64,000 nt of DNA from Sporosarcina sp. FSL K6-1508. Its GTDB lineage: Bacteria > Bacillota > Bacilli > Bacillales_A > Planococcaceae. Position numbers and translations under genes: made by a program. The notes under the pieces were generated by a model. That model had not been told where the DNA came from. It saw only the letters and a program-made list of their open reading frames with translations, and made no database searches. Below, in pieces: positions 25,271 to 33,774 of this stretch; the stretch's first letter is position 1, and each line of letters begins with the position of its first letter. The stretch is from contig NZ_JBBOXF010000001.1 of NCBI RefSeq assembly GCF_038007465.1, forward strand, positions 3,359,001-3,423,000, read 5' to 3'.

Positions 25271-25354
25271 TTATTTTTTATTACCCTTGTAGATAAGATA
25301 ACAAATTGCGACTAGAAGGAGTGCTCCGAATACGGGAGTTAAAATATTTACCAT
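25271..25354 (-). CDS. 27-residue membrane peptide, hypothetical
   Basis: MVNILTPVFGALLLVAICYLIYKGNKK: one hydrophobic helix and a basic tail. GAGGG lies about seven bases upstream of the ATG. Very short, so uncertain. Confidence 0.4.
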   Translation of the reverse strand: MVNILTPVFGALLLVAICYLIYKGNKK

Positions 25355-25427
25355 TTTCAACCCTCATCCCCTCTTTTTTTGCATTATGTTGTATACTTCG
25401 ACATGTATTCTAAAAATCCTGCAAAGT

Positions 25428-25466
25428 GAAAAGCGACCTCCATACAACTGTGGATGATTCGCTTTC
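25428..25466. repeat. hairpin repeat family R1 copy
   Basis: aaAGCGACCTCCATACAACTGTGGATGATTCGCTttc. Confidence 0.6.
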
Positions 25467-25482
25467 CCGATTAATTTACCAT

Positions 25483-25920
25483 TCACACAGGTGATTGGTA
25501 AGCCTTTGATGTTATCGTCAGCTTTTCCCCTACTTCACACCGTACGTGCGACTTTCACCGCATACGGCGTTCCAACTAATCCAACCTGATTCAATCATCA
25601 ACACTTCTGAAATTGTAATATCCTCAGTGTCCCAATTCTTTCGTTTCAATAAGTCGGTGCCTTCCGTGGAAGGTGAACCTCTATTAGTCTTACAAGAACC
25701 TTATTAATCGTTGAAGAACCTTCTTGCATGGTTGAATGAATCTTTCATTAGTCTAGTGGCTATCCCTCCACGTTATCAGCTTACAACGTTGAATTACATC
25801 TATTATGGCACAAACTTAGGTGCTTCATATAAGCCTGTTAGCCTTGCATGTGCCTGTAACACAAGATGGATTTTTATATAGTTCATTCTTACTCATCCAC
25901 AGCTAACCCTACATTCTAAA
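25483..25920 (-). mobile_element. ORF-less group II intron (or remnant)
   Basis: On the minus strand, 25573-25536 reads as a group II intron domain V: ACGCCGTATGCG, loop GTGAAAGT, CGCACGTACGGTGT, with the two-base bulge opposite the 5' strand. The flanking GTGTGAAGTAGGGGAAAAGC and the preceding text (...TTATATGAAGCACCTAAGTTTGTGCC...) fit the intron body of Bacillales group II introns. There is no reverse transcriptase reading frame in the roughly 430 bases, so it needs a maturase from elsewhere or is dead. Ends are approximate. Confidence 0.7.
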
Positions 25921-25932
25921 CTACCTAACATA

Positions 25933-26502
25933 TTATTTTTCTTTTAACATTGAATACTTTCGATAAGCTTTATAGAAACTGCTACCAAAGATAACAACCA
26001 ATAAGGCGGGAAGCAACTTCAAAAGGACAAATGGAGTTTCAAATAAGAATGCTTTCCAAAATAATGCACCTTTCATACTCCAAAGACCTTCAAAATATAA
26101 TCCCGAATGATCCTTGTAGAGCATATAAGAATAAGCCAAACACAGCATACCCAACGCAAATGAATAACCCATTAATCTTTTATAATAATTACCCTTTGAT
26201 TGGCGATCCGAAAAGATTTCATTTTGATCATCCTTTTCTTTTTGCCAATACCGTATTCCACCCAGCCAGTACCCTTTTATATAAACCCAACCAAAATCTT
26301 CATAAATCCCTTTATATTCCTTGAAGTTTTTCTTTGGTAAATAATCTTGATAATCAAGTCGCATAATATATCTTTTGTCAGTTTTTTTGAAAGTGTATAT
26401 TCCTAATCCACTAATATTTGTACATCGATAGCCTTTTTGTAATTGCTCGTTCAGCCATTTCTCTTCTTTTTCAATATTAAAAAATACGTTAAACTTCTTC
26501 AT
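25933..26502 (-). CDS. DUF2812 membrane protein
   Basis: 189 residues from ATG 26502 (GGGAGTG upstream). The N-terminal DUF2812 domain is KFNVFFNIEKEEKWLNEQLQKGYRC...YTFKKTDKRYIMRLDYQ. A second segment follows, then two to three helices (about 108-125, 149-172). Family members are regularly encoded beside PadR regulators, as here, overlapping its stop by 14 bases. The role in the cell is unknown, perhaps membrane-stress related. Confidence 0.85.
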   Translation of the reverse strand: MKKFNVFFNIEKEEKWLNEQLQKGYRCTNISGLGIYTFKKTDKRYIMRLDYQDYLPKKNFKEYKGIYEDFGWVYIKGYWLGGIRYWQKEKDDQNEIFSDRQSKGNYYKRLMGYSFALGMLCLAYSYMLYKDHSGLYFEGLWSMKGALFWKAFLFETPFVLLKLLPALLVVIFGSSFYKAYRKYSMLKEK

Positions 26503-26806
26503 TTGATTCACTCCCTTCGTACAATGATAAAATATGCGATAGCCTTTCTTGTTCCATTTTCAAAATGGCGCTTCCTTCTGTAGTTATCATATAAATTTTT
26601 CTCCGACCCGAATTCCCAACAGGTTCAATCCAACCATGTTTATTCAAGTTTTCAATTGCACCGTATAATGTACCAGCAGCTAAAATAACAGTGCCATTAC
26701 TTATTTTTTCTATCTTCTGCATTACGGCATAGCCATGGAGCGGTTCACGTAGGGCTAATAAAATATAATGCATGGTTTCAGACAACGGCAATAATTTATG
26801 TTTCAT
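26489..26806 (-). CDS. PadR-family transcriptional regulator
   Basis: 105 residues from ATG 26806 (GAGGGTGAGA upstream; the frame extends eight codons into the operator, so those are not coding). Winged HTH: MHYILLALREPLHGYAVMQKI...GTLYGAIENLNKHGWIEPV...RKIYMITTEGSAIL, exactly the PadR core. It is expected to repress its own operon with DUF2812 until a ligand or stress lifts it. Confidence 0.93.
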   Translation of the reverse strand: MKHKLLPLSETMHYILLALREPLHGYAVMQKIEKISNGTVILAAGTLYGAIENLNKHGWIEPVGNSGRRKIYMITTEGSAILKMEQERLSHILSLYEGSESNEEV

Positions 26807-26827
26807 ACTCTCACCCTCTATTCTGTC

Positions 26828-26882
26828 CAACTATATAGTTGAACTTTATAACAATGTAATACAGTTCAACTGAATAGTCAAC
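26828..26882 (-). promoter_or_regulatory. PadR-type double operator and promoter
   Basis: A perfect palindrome CAACTATATAGTTG (26828-26841) and a weaker second site (CAACTGAATAGTCAA, 26868-26882) bracket the start region. The latter overlaps a -35 TTGACT and a -10 TACATT 17 bases on. Spacing of about 40 bases suits cooperative dimers. Confidence 0.6.
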
Positions 26883-27044
26883 AGCATTTTTTAAATCCAT
26901 AAGGAACTTAAAGTAAGACTTTTATAATTAGGCAAAAATTTAATCTAAAAAAGTCGATCTCCTTTACGTTGGGAAATCGACTTTCTGTGTAATCGTATTC
27001 AATTCAATGGCCCGATTGTTGAACTTCAGTTAAACAACACTCTT

Positions 27045-27118
27045 CAACTAACCTGCCCCGTTAGTTAAATAAGAACAATGTTCTGTACTTTATTCGTCTA
27101 TATTCATACTAATCTTTT
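27045..27118. repeat. repeat R2 copy
   Basis: CAACTAACCTGCCCCGTTAGTTAAATAAGAACAATGTTC...TTCGTCTATATTCATACTAATC; ends where relic B of the prophage begins. Confidence 0.6.
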
Positions 27119-27119
27119 T

Positions 27120-27636
27120 CTCATAATCACAAATCTTTTTCCACCGCTTTTCCCTTCTTGAGCGCTCTTGATAAATAGGATCACTATGACCCCCAGCTCC
27201 TTTCGGTACAGCTGCCTCTAATCCGTACTAAGCCGTAAAGTTACCACCAATATCATTCAATCCCTCGAGCATGATCTTCACGCTATTAATCTTCCATTGA
27301 TAATCCTTTAACAACTACTCAATCTGCTTCTCCGTCATAAGCCCGCCCCTGTTTATTATCTATGAATTGCCCCATTTTTCCGCTTGTACGTATGCCGATT
27401 AGTACCCATCAATTCAGTCCATTCCCTATCAGATAACCGCTCTTTCGGCTCGCCCTTAGCCGTAAGTACTCTCCTTGCCCACTACCACTGTACGAGCATC
27501 AGAAAGACCAATTTCAACCAGTTCTGTTTTCAACGATTTCATTTCCCTCATTCCTTTTTTAAAATAAAAAAAGAGGACAACAAATGACACAGCGCAATAC
27601 TGTAATCGATCATTGTCCTCTGGTTGGCCAGGGGGA
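27120..27636 (-). pseudogene. prophage early-region relic B (RinA/ArpU-like and neighbour)
   Basis: Matches 60740-61260 of the intact prophage through most of its length, including CCACCGCTTTTCCCTTCTTGA, TAGGATCACTATGACC and the closing hairpin AGAGGACAACAAATGACACAGC / GTTGTCCTC with GGTTGGCCAGGGGGAC. In the regulator piece the frame is interrupted (a stop replaces Q in CTGAG>CTAAG) and the small basic-protein piece is broken as well. Confidence 0.75.
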
Positions 27637-28311
27637 CTATCTCTTATTTAATTTCTTCTCAATTTCAATTGCCAATTCCTCCATTTCCTCAGTGCCATAC
27701 CTAACAACATCTCTGTGTTCTGATAACTGTTCTTGCCAATTAAGATACTTGTAACTTTGAGGATTCTCTTCAAATAACTCTATTTGCGTTTGATAAGCCA
27801 TCAAATTGTATATCACTTTCAAATATAACTCATGGCTAATATGGCTAAAATCACCCTGCTTTACTTGCTTCAACATTTCATTCGTTTGTTTTGCAAGAAG
27901 CCGCTCTCTTTTAATAGAAAGGGCATCGCGAGGTTCTTCCGCTTTCCCGACGACATAAATAAAAGAAAGGTGATTATTCAGGTTAAAAATCGTTTGAGTG
28001 AATACCCGAATTGCTTTTAGCTCTTTATCTAAGTTCACAGTTTCTTCGTTTTTGATATTTTGTTTAAATTGACTATTCATGATTGTTACCGCTATGGCTC
28101 CAGAAATTATAGTTCCGGTAATAGACCCAATAAAGCTAGGTTCATAAAATATGGACGGAAAACTAAGAAATTCTTTTGTATATAGAATAAGTATTAAACA
28201 AAGGATCGTTAACAGAAGGGAACCATTAATAATCCATAAAACTTTATTTTCTAATTTCCCCCCGCATTCGTCTAACTTTCCCCTGATGCGTGACAATCCT
28301 ATATTCCTCAT
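27637..28311 (-). CDS. two-helix membrane protein, paralogue of 61261-61902
   Basis: Up to 224 codons; the first 24 overlap the XtrA-like remnant in another frame, so the true start is further in but has no normal start codon (TTA where the paralogue has TTG). Two hydrophobic helices (about 27-50 and 60-80), then a helical cytoplasmic domain. Same place and layout as the prophage gene at 61261, though the sequence is much diverged. It may be a living or decayed relic gene. Confidence 0.5.
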   Translation of the reverse strand: MRNIGLSRIRGKLDECGGKLENKVLWIINGSLLLTILCLILILYTKEFLSFPSIFYEPSFIGSITGTIISGAIAVTIMNSQFKQNIKNEETVNLDKELKAIRVFTQTIFNLNNHLSFIYVVGKAEEPRDALSIKRERLLAKQTNEMLKQVKQGDFSHISHELYLKVIYNLMAYQTQIELFEENPQSYKYLNWQEQLSEHRDVVRYGTEEMEELAIEIEKKLNKR

Positions 28312-28434
28312 ATTCCGGAAGCTCTTTCACTTTCGCGACAAACTCCGAAATAACCACCACACAGTTCATTGGTAGTTCCATTATACAAGTTCCTAACAAT
28401 AATGCATCCGATTAAAAGTAATACCTTTATTCAC
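28244..28434 (-). pseudogene. XtrA-like phage gene, frameshifted
   Basis: Corresponds to 61899-62096. One base is lost after the first ten codons (GTGAATAAAGGTATTACTTTTAATCGGATGC), so the full frame is broken. A second in-frame ATG (28381) leaves a frame that could still make the conserved MELPMNCVVVISE...RIVTHQGKVRRM part. Confidence 0.6.
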
Positions 28435-28495
28435 CAGGACCTCTCCTTGTATTATACTTTCCTCGTCAGTGGCAGAGGAAACCTGTCCTTTTTTA

Positions 28496-28708
28496 TTACC
28501 CAAATATCCCAGTCCCTCTATCCTTAATCGCGCACGCCTCTGCCCGATCAACAATCAACAGGGTAATCTTCAAATTCCTACGTCCCATTGCCCTAGCAAT
28601 CTTGGAAAGACTTGCCCAGTCCTCCCACATTCCATAAAACTTGCCCAATTCCCGTTCTTTAAATATCGGATTCAAACTGATCCGTTCGTCGTCGAAAAGA
28701 TAATACAT
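28496..28708 (-). CDS. phage-type HTH protein, paralogue of 62427-62657
   Basis: 70 residues from ATG 28708, which has GGAGG seven bases upstream (a longer frame has no site). FKERELGKFYGMWEDWASLSKIARAMGRRNLKITLLIVDRAE follows the pattern FTERETDVFRSMWEADMSVDSIAEELGRKHLEIGLLIIEQAE of the prophage gene. HTH-like; a regulatory role is likely. It ends relic B. Confidence 0.65.
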   Translation of the reverse strand: MYYLFDDERISLNPIFKERELGKFYGMWEDWASLSKIARAMGRRNLKITLLIVDRAEACAIKDRGTGIFG

Positions 28709-28887
28709 GCCCTTCCTCCATTTGTAATAATCACTTCGAAACAAATATTCATTCATACCGCAACTGCTGTTGAATATACGGATTATCCTTATTGGCACCG
28801 CTCCACAATCACTCATGTTGATTTTTACCCTGTATAATTTTTTTGAACTAGTGAACCATATAATTAAAATCATTAAGGAGTTTTAAT

Positions 28888-29325
28888 ATGGACACTAGTG
28901 TAATCAAAGAATTGAATACATTCCTTGAGGGAAACTTCATGGCCATTCACGCCTATGAAAAGTACATTCACCACATCGATGATTCAGAAATAAAACAGAC
29001 CCTTCAAAACATTCAACAAGATCATAAACAACATGCAATGGTGATCGCCGAGAGAATACAAAATCTTGGTGGTATCCCCGTTGATGATGTAGGCATGATG
29101 GGAAGTGTTGCAGAATTAATTAATAAGATAAAAGGTTCAGCTAAAAATCTTGCTCCCATATTGAAAGATGCTCTTCTGGGTGAACAAAGAGGCATTGAAA
29201 AATCTAAAGAGCTTCTTACTGGTGACATAGATCCCGAAAGCTTAGAACTTGTTAAGGGCATTTTGAAGCACGACCAAAAACATGTTGACTTATTAGATAA
29301 ACTTTTATCAGATACGCTTAATTAG
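28888..29325 (+). CDS. ferritin-like DUF2383 protein
   Basis: 145 residues forming the four-helix bundle expected of DUF2383: EGNFMAIHAYEKYI, QQDHKQHAMVIAERIQNLGG, ALLGEQRGIEKSKEL, ILKHDQKHVDLLDKLL. Glu/His ligands for a di-metal site are in E-x-x-x-x-x-H, H-x-x-H and E, H-x-x-H positions. Its role in oxidative or metal stress is inferred. AAGGAG before the ATG. Confidence 0.85.
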   Translation: MDTSVIKELNTFLEGNFMAIHAYEKYIHHIDDSEIKQTLQNIQQDHKQHAMVIAERIQNLGGIPVDDVGMMGSVAELINKIKGSAKNLAPILKDALLGEQRGIEKSKELLTGDIDPESLELVKGILKHDQKHVDLLDKLLSDTLN

Positions 29326-29400
29326 TTTACTGCCAAATACTTCTATGTTTGTCGCTTGCCAAATTAGTAAAAACTGTTGCTATACCAAAAGGTGACTGTG

Positions 29401-29437
29401 AAAAGACTGCTGATTGAGTTCAAATCAGCGGTCTTTT
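29401..29437 (+). terminator. terminator after the ferritin-like gene
   Basis: AAAAGACTGCTGATT gagttca AATCAGCGGTCTTTTC; the third copy of the AAAGACTGCTG stem. Confidence 0.85.
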
Positions 29438-29610
29438 CTTGTCTGTCGCCTAATGGTCGTTCCTTAACTCCATTATTAACAAAATATTTGAAACTTATTG
29501 ATTTTAAATATGTAATCTAGATATAATTAATTTTAGAAAGTTAGTGTACTACCATATTTAAATCAGAAGTAACTAACAGAATTCTAACAATTATTCTCTT
29601 CCTTGTATTG

Positions 29611-29739
29611 ATGTCGATAAACTTGTTCCTTCTCAAAGTAAATACACTGATTAAAGTGTTAGTAATATCTGCGTACTCAGTAAGGGGTTTATTTGATTTA
29701 TACAAAATCTTAAAAATCAAGAAGCTGAAAGCTGATTAA
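29611..29739 (+). CDS. possible small membrane protein, start unclear
   Basis: 42 codons from ATG 29611, with a hydrophobic stretch that continues upstream of the ATG without a start codon; no ribosome binding site. It is followed by a T-rich hairpin (GCTGATTAAATCTAATTGGC), which suggests some transcript ends here. Confidence 0.25.
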   Translation: MSINLFLLKVNTLIKVLVISAYSVRGLFDLYKILKIKKLKAD

Positions 29740-29781
29740 ATCTAATTGGCTTTTTATACGCATTCTGTGACGTAATGTGAA

Positions 29782-29946
29782 CTAGCGGGCAATTGTATCT
29801 ACACATTCCACAAACGCACTCATTAAAGGGGATTTGTTACCGGCATCTGCCCAACCTGCAAAGCCAATAAAGCCGGCTTGATTAACGCTGATCGCTTCTC
29901 GTTGAGTGAAGCGATAACTATTCAAAAAGAAATAACATTCCTTCAT
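29782..29946 (-). CDS. small phage-like protein, hypothetical
   Basis: 54 residues: MKECYFFLNSYRFTQREAISVNQAGFIGFAGWADAGNKSPLMSAFVECVDTIAR. Aromatic-rich and globular, typical in size for phage early proteins. Preceded by the 29966-30154 gene on the same strand with a gap of 19 bases. Weak ribosome binding site. Confidence 0.45.
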   Translation of the reverse strand: MKECYFFLNSYRFTQREAISVNQAGFIGFAGWADAGNKSPLMSAFVECVDTIAR

Positions 29947-29965
29947 AATTCCGTTTGTTTTGTAC

Positions 29966-30154
29966 TTACTTTTTTATTTTTCGGCTCATTCTGATAGTGT
30001 TTGTAGATATTACGCCTGCCTTGATGGCTTGTTTAACGTGCTTGTTAAGTAAGATAAACAAAACACCAATATCGCCATCTGAAACATCCTTATAAGTCAT
30101 ACTTTTTCCAGTGAAATAACGTCTTGCATCATCAGAATTTTTACATATAATCAT
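29966..30154 (-). CDS. small phage-like protein, hypothetical
   Basis: 62 residues: MIICKNSDDARRYFTGKSMTYKDVSDGDIGVLFILLN...ending in a basic cluster (RMSRKIKK). GAAGGAGG before the ATG. Its size and the adjacent similar gene suggest a prophage early relic; function unknown. Confidence 0.55.
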   Translation of the reverse strand: MIICKNSDDARRYFTGKSMTYKDVSDGDIGVLFILLNKHVKQAIKAGVISTNTIRMSRKIKK

Positions 30155-30258
30155 TTTTTGTCCTCCTTCGCCTTATGGACGTACTGTTCATTTGAACTTT
30201 TTTTACCAACTATCCTTTGATACAATAGAAAATAGATAATTCAATTAAGGAGGTTAAT

Positions 30259-30606
30259 ATGAATTATTTTATTAGTTTTCTTTTAGCAACTTTACTCACC
30301 GCTTTTTCCTATTTTTTAGGTAGTCTTCTAATCAGAAATGGTATAGCTGTTTGGCAAGCTCTCATAATTGGGGTTGCCGTTGTTTCGTTAGGCGCGATTA
30401 CCGAAGCTCTTGGTGCCCCCATATGGCTAATTGTATTAATACCATTTCCAGTTGGGATGTTTTTGCTTTACCTGTTTTTAAATAAACCCGTTGATACTTG
30501 GTTTCTCACCTATCTAACAATATTAGTCTTGTATTCGGTAATTCACGTTGTAGTGAGCTACTTTTTTCAATTTCACTCTTTAATTCCGGCTTGGCGATTA
30601 TCCTAA
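30259..30606 (+). CDS. hypothetical membrane protein, four helices
   Basis: 115 residues; helices at about 5-22, 31-50, 54-72 and 82-103. AAGGAGG lies ten bases before the ATG. No family recognised. Confidence 0.65.
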   Translation: MNYFISFLLATLLTAFSYFLGSLLIRNGIAVWQALIIGVAVVSLGAITEALGAPIWLIVLIPFPVGMFLLYLFLNKPVDTWFLTYLTILVLYSVIHVVVSYFFQFHSLIPAWRLS

Positions 30607-31395
30607 AACGGTAAACATTTTTTTTATGGGAATCCTACAATGGATTCTCTTTTATGTTTAAAACTCCTTTTAATAACTTTTTGTTCGTAGTTTGTGTCTA
30701 CTCCGCCACTTCGTCCATCCATGCATCCGACCAATATAATAAAATACTAATGCGAATATCAAATCTGAAATAATGAATGCCTACCCGTAAGAGATGAAAT
30801 CACTGTCGACATAACTTCCTCTTCTCATACAACTTTGTAACCGTCCTCCCATCGATACAATAACACCACACACTGTTTATATCCGTCACCCATTCCTTAT
30901 TTTTCAGCCGAACCATAATCAATTCCATGCCCGTTTTATCGCTAGGACGCTTACCAAAGTTCCGCTAAATACTATCGCAGGCTATTCATGAAATATTTCT
31001 GTGATGATTTCAAGTGTGAATGGGCACTCATTTGAAATCTAATGAGCATATGCCTAGCGATGCGGTCACCTTTTTGAATTGCTGGAATACTTGGAGGACA
31101 TTTCTAATCAAACTCCTCAAAAGCCTTGAGGCATAAGCATTGTTGCTACTATGAATTAAATCGTGCTATACTAACCAACCGTTTCGCACGTATGTTCTCA
31201 ACTCATGAAAACATAATAATATCAGCATTCAATGAACTAACTGGCTATATTACGCCACTAAATGCAAGCCGTAAGATATCTTTAGAATTCGGGTGGTTGG
31301 GGGACATTTTGGGGGACACACAAAAAGCGGACAGGCGCACGACTCATAACGAAAAAACAGCCACCTTCTTACTAGAGTAGGTGGCTGTTCTGTAT
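30607..31395. other. about 790 bases of decayed sequence
   Basis: Only broken frames. On the minus strand a piece around 30820-30960 reads DKTGMELIMVRLKNKEWVTDINSVWCYCIDGRTVTKLYEKRK and so looks like part of a former gene. At 31287-31320 there is GGGGGACATTTTGGGGGACACACAAAAAGCGG. A hairpin near 31360-31390 (GCCACCTTCTTACTAGAGTAGGTGGC) would end the DUF3006 operon. Confidence 0.45.
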
Positions 31396-31641
31396 TCATT
31401 TTTTATTTTTCAACTTTTCAAGCAAGCTGCTTACTTTTTCTTTCATGTCTTGAGTTTCTTCCATTAATACTTCAAATTCATATCCTGATTCTAAACTACT
31501 GATTAAAACGATACTACCTTCAGCAATCTCAACATTAATTTCAGTTGCAGGAATGAGTAATTGGTTTTCTTCATTTTGATGCTCCAAGAAAACATACTGA
31601 CCATCTTCTATTTTATCGAGTGTGTATTTTACTTTTGTCAT
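31396..31641 (-). CDS. DUF3006 protein
   Basis: 81 residues: KYTLDKIEDGQYVFLEHQNEENQLLIPATEINVEIAEGSIVLI follows the short DUF3006 pattern, then a charged helix. DUF3006 genes commonly sit after ComEC/Rec2-like metallo-hydrolases; here the start overlaps that stop by four bases, so they are coupled. Function unknown. Confidence 0.85.
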   Translation of the reverse strand: MTKVKYTLDKIEDGQYVFLEHQNEENQLLIPATEINVEIAEGSIVLISSLESGYEFEVLMEETQDMKEKVSSLLEKLKNKK

Positions 31642-32708
31642 TCACATGCCCACCCATCTTTATCACGGTCCATTTTCGATTGGTATGCCGGATGACCTAT
31701 TTCAACTCCGCCTGGATAGACTGTTCGCAAATCTGTACAGTTTTTAAAGTTTGTACGTCCCGATGGAGCTGGTTTCGGTTTCGGCTTCGCTACTGGCTTA
31801 GTAACTGGTTTAGGTGTCGGTGTCGGTTTCGGCGTTGGCTTTGCGACTGGTGCAGTCACCTTTTTGCCATTCTTACAAGCGCTCGCTACTGAGTGTTTAA
31901 CGCCGTTTGTTGTGACTGTAATATCGCAATCAAGTGGCGTTTTATAAACTTTAGCCCCCACATTTTTCAATCGACTTTCTACTGAAAGGTTCGGATGGCC
32001 ATATGAGTTATTTTTGCCGTACGACAAGATAGCTACTGCTGGTTTAACATTACTGATGAATCCAGCTGAACTAGCGGTGTCGGATCCGTGGTGCCCGTTT
32101 TTAAGCACGGTTGCTTTTACATCGTACTTTGATTTGATCTTATCTTCGATTGCCGTATCTGCATCGCCCATTAGCAAAAAGGACACTTTGTTATAAGTTG
32201 CTTTTAGAACGATTGAAGCGTCATTAGTATCCGATGCATTTTCATCTGCATGCAGCACACGGATAATCATGTTTGGATCTAGTGCAAGCTTGTCCAACTC
32301 TTTTGGGATGATGAACTTAATATTCTTTTTATCGATTAAAGTAAGCATCTCAGCATATGTCTGCGTCGTATGTGCGTTACCAGAATCAACAAAATTCGTT
32401 ACTGGGAATGCATTTAATACCGCAATCAATCCACCGATATGGTCCGCATCTGGATGTGTAGCCACTACGTAGTCTAGTTTCTTCACGCCTTTTGATTTAA
32501 GGAATGAAACTACTTTTGAACCGTATGCTTTAGTCCCACCATCCACTAGCATGTTTTTACCGTTTGGCGCTTGGATTAAAATTGAATCCCCTTGGCCAAC
32601 GTCTAGAAAATGCACCTTTAATTCTTTTGGTGCTGCGTTTGCAATTGAAGCAGGTAATAAACTGATGGCTAATATAAACGCCATGATAATCGATAAGTAC
32701 TTTTTCAT
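31638..32708 (-). CDS. secreted ComEC-like metallo-beta-lactamase fold hydrolase with Excalibur domain
   Basis: 356 residues. A signal peptide (MKKYLSIIMAFILAISLLPA...ANA) is followed by an MBL fold of the ComEC/Rec2 type: VHFLDVGQGDSILIQAPNG, ATHPDADHIGG (metal ligands), LLMGDAD, GHHGS and SYGHPN. A proline/lysine linker (about 270-315) leads to an Excalibur calcium-binding domain ending DRDKDGWACE. Such proteins may act as extracellular nucleases or phosphodiesterases; activity not proven. Confidence 0.9.
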   Translation of the reverse strand: MKKYLSIIMAFILAISLLPASIANAAPKELKVHFLDVGQGDSILIQAPNGKNMLVDGGTKAYGSKVVSFLKSKGVKKLDYVVATHPDADHIGGLIAVLNAFPVTNFVDSGNAHTTQTYAEMLTLIDKKNIKFIIPKELDKLALDPNMIIRVLHADENASDTNDASIVLKATYNKVSFLLMGDADTAIEDKIKSKYDVKATVLKNGHHGSDTASSAGFISNVKPAVAILSYGKNNSYGHPNLSVESRLKNVGAKVYKTPLDCDITVTTNGVKHSVASACKNGKKVTAPVAKPTPKPTPTPKPVTKPVAKPKPKPAPSGRTNFKNCTDLRTVYPGGVEIGHPAYQSKMDRDKDGWACE

Positions 32709-32936
32709 TACATTATACTCCTCCTATAATTCTATTTGCCTACACATTTGATGGTAGTTGATAGATTTGAGAAAGTCTACATGAATAATTAGTGTTCTGG
32801 AATATTTATTATGTCCAATTTCAATTCACCCGATGATAAAACAAAAAATTCTAACTATTAAGTTGACATTAATATAAATCTTCGGTATATTAACTTTGAA
32901 TTAATGCAATCCGGCACTGTCGCAGGATGTCGGATT

Positions 32937-32973
32937 AAAAAGGCGATCACTCATAATTTGAGCGATCGCCTTT
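32937..32973. terminator. terminator of the second SOS-type operon
   Basis: AAAAGGCGATCACTC ... GAGCGATCGCCTTT, T-rich on the minus strand side. Confidence 0.75.
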
Positions 32974-32980
32974 CCCTATT

Positions 32981-33349
32981 TCATTTAGTTTTAAGTTCTG
33001 CTTTGGCAAAATACACGGATATCAACTCTTCTGTTCGATTGCGCAACCTCACATTCAGATAGCGCCTGTGGTCCTCATATCCCCCATGCATGAAAGTGTA
33101 TTGAGTAAGTGAGCCTTCGTTTTTCCCTTTGATAACCTTCATGCTGTGGCGCCTTAAATAGATATTCGTTTCCTTTTGTTCGATACGTATGAATTCGAGT
33201 GCTCCGTCAATTAGTTTCAGATAAGGTCCTTTCAGCTTGAATGGTCCGTTCTCGATGGACTTTCTGTCTTTTTCCAAAATCTGAATTATCATTGGAAAGT
33301 AAATCATGTTCTCGAAATATGGCAGTGCATCCTGCGGTATTAACGGCAT
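32981..33349 (-). CDS. conserved hypothetical protein, paralogue of 22375-22740
   Basis: 122 residues; PLIPQDALPYFENMIYFPMIIQILEKDR at the start and MHGGYEDHRRYLNVRLRNRTEELISVYF at the end are shared with the first copy, while the middle is more diverged. The ATG overlaps the stop of the upstream gene by one base. The YolD-like genes of the first operon are absent here. Confidence 0.7.
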   Translation of the reverse strand: MPLIPQDALPYFENMIYFPMIIQILEKDRKSIENGPFKLKGPYLKLIDGALEFIRIEQKETNIYLRRHSMKVIKGKNEGSLTQYTFMHGGYEDHRRYLNVRLRNRTEELISVYFAKAELKTK

Positions 33350-33570
33350 TAGATCACCATTCTTTCTTTATGTACGATGGGAACAAGTGCGAGCACGTTA
33401 TCGATTGTGAAGGTGCGTTTGGACTTTCGTAGAAAACAGTATGCGCGGAACGATACCTCGCCTACTTGTAGTACATTGATTCTTCGCTTGCTTATTGTTC
33501 CGTCCTTTGCGAGATACATCATATCTAAGGACTCGTTATACTCTGCAGACTTAATTAATTGATTACGCAC
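33349..33570 (-). CDS. small WYL-like protein, paralogue of 22740-22961
   Basis: 73 residues from GTG 33570 with GGAGGGAACGAG upstream. YNESLDMMYLAKDGTISKRRINVLQVGEVSFRAYCFLRKSKRTFTIDNVLALVPI is about 90% the same as the first copy, so both are probably under selection or recently duplicated. Confidence 0.68.
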   Translation of the reverse strand: MRNQLIKSAEYNESLDMMYLAKDGTISKRRINVLQVGEVSFRAYCFLRKSKRTFTIDNVLALVPIVHKERMVI

Positions 33571-33591
33571 ACTCGTTCCCTCCTTTTCCCC

Positions 33592-33620
33592 AGTATAGAG
33601 AATACGCGTTCGTATTACAA
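33592..33620 (-). promoter_or_regulatory. promoter with LexA-like (SOS) box, second copy
   Basis: -35 TTGTAA (33620-33615), 17-base spacer, -10 TATACT (33597-33592). The spacer holds CGAACGCGTATTCT (33612-33599), matching CGAACRNRYGTTYC at 12 of 14 positions. Confidence 0.68.
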
Positions 33621-33685
33621 GTAAATAAAAGTAAACAGCATCTTCCGAATCCGCATCCTACATATCAAATTATTAAAATATTAAA

Positions 33686-33705
33686 TGAATATTTATATAT
33701 ATTCA
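33686..33705. promoter_or_regulatory. inverted repeat in the divergent promoter region
   Basis: TGAATAT ttatat ATATTCA, a 7-bp palindrome with 6-base spacer, between the SOS promoter and the 33775 gene. It could be an operator; nothing else supports this. Confidence 0.35.
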
Positions 33706-33774
33706 TACCATTCAATCATCTAATGTTAGTAGTGTGTTATGATATATTTAATTTCAAATTTAAGGAGAGAAATA

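Noticed and set aside
25483..25920. Reverse transcriptase gene in the group II intron
   Set aside because: No frame above a few dozen codons and no YADD-type motif in the region.
31126..31380. 84-codon plus-strand frame near GGGGGACATTTTGGGGGACAC
   Set aside because: No ribosome binding site; composition of the N-terminal half looks random, and the end runs into a terminator hairpin. I could not link it to an integrase.
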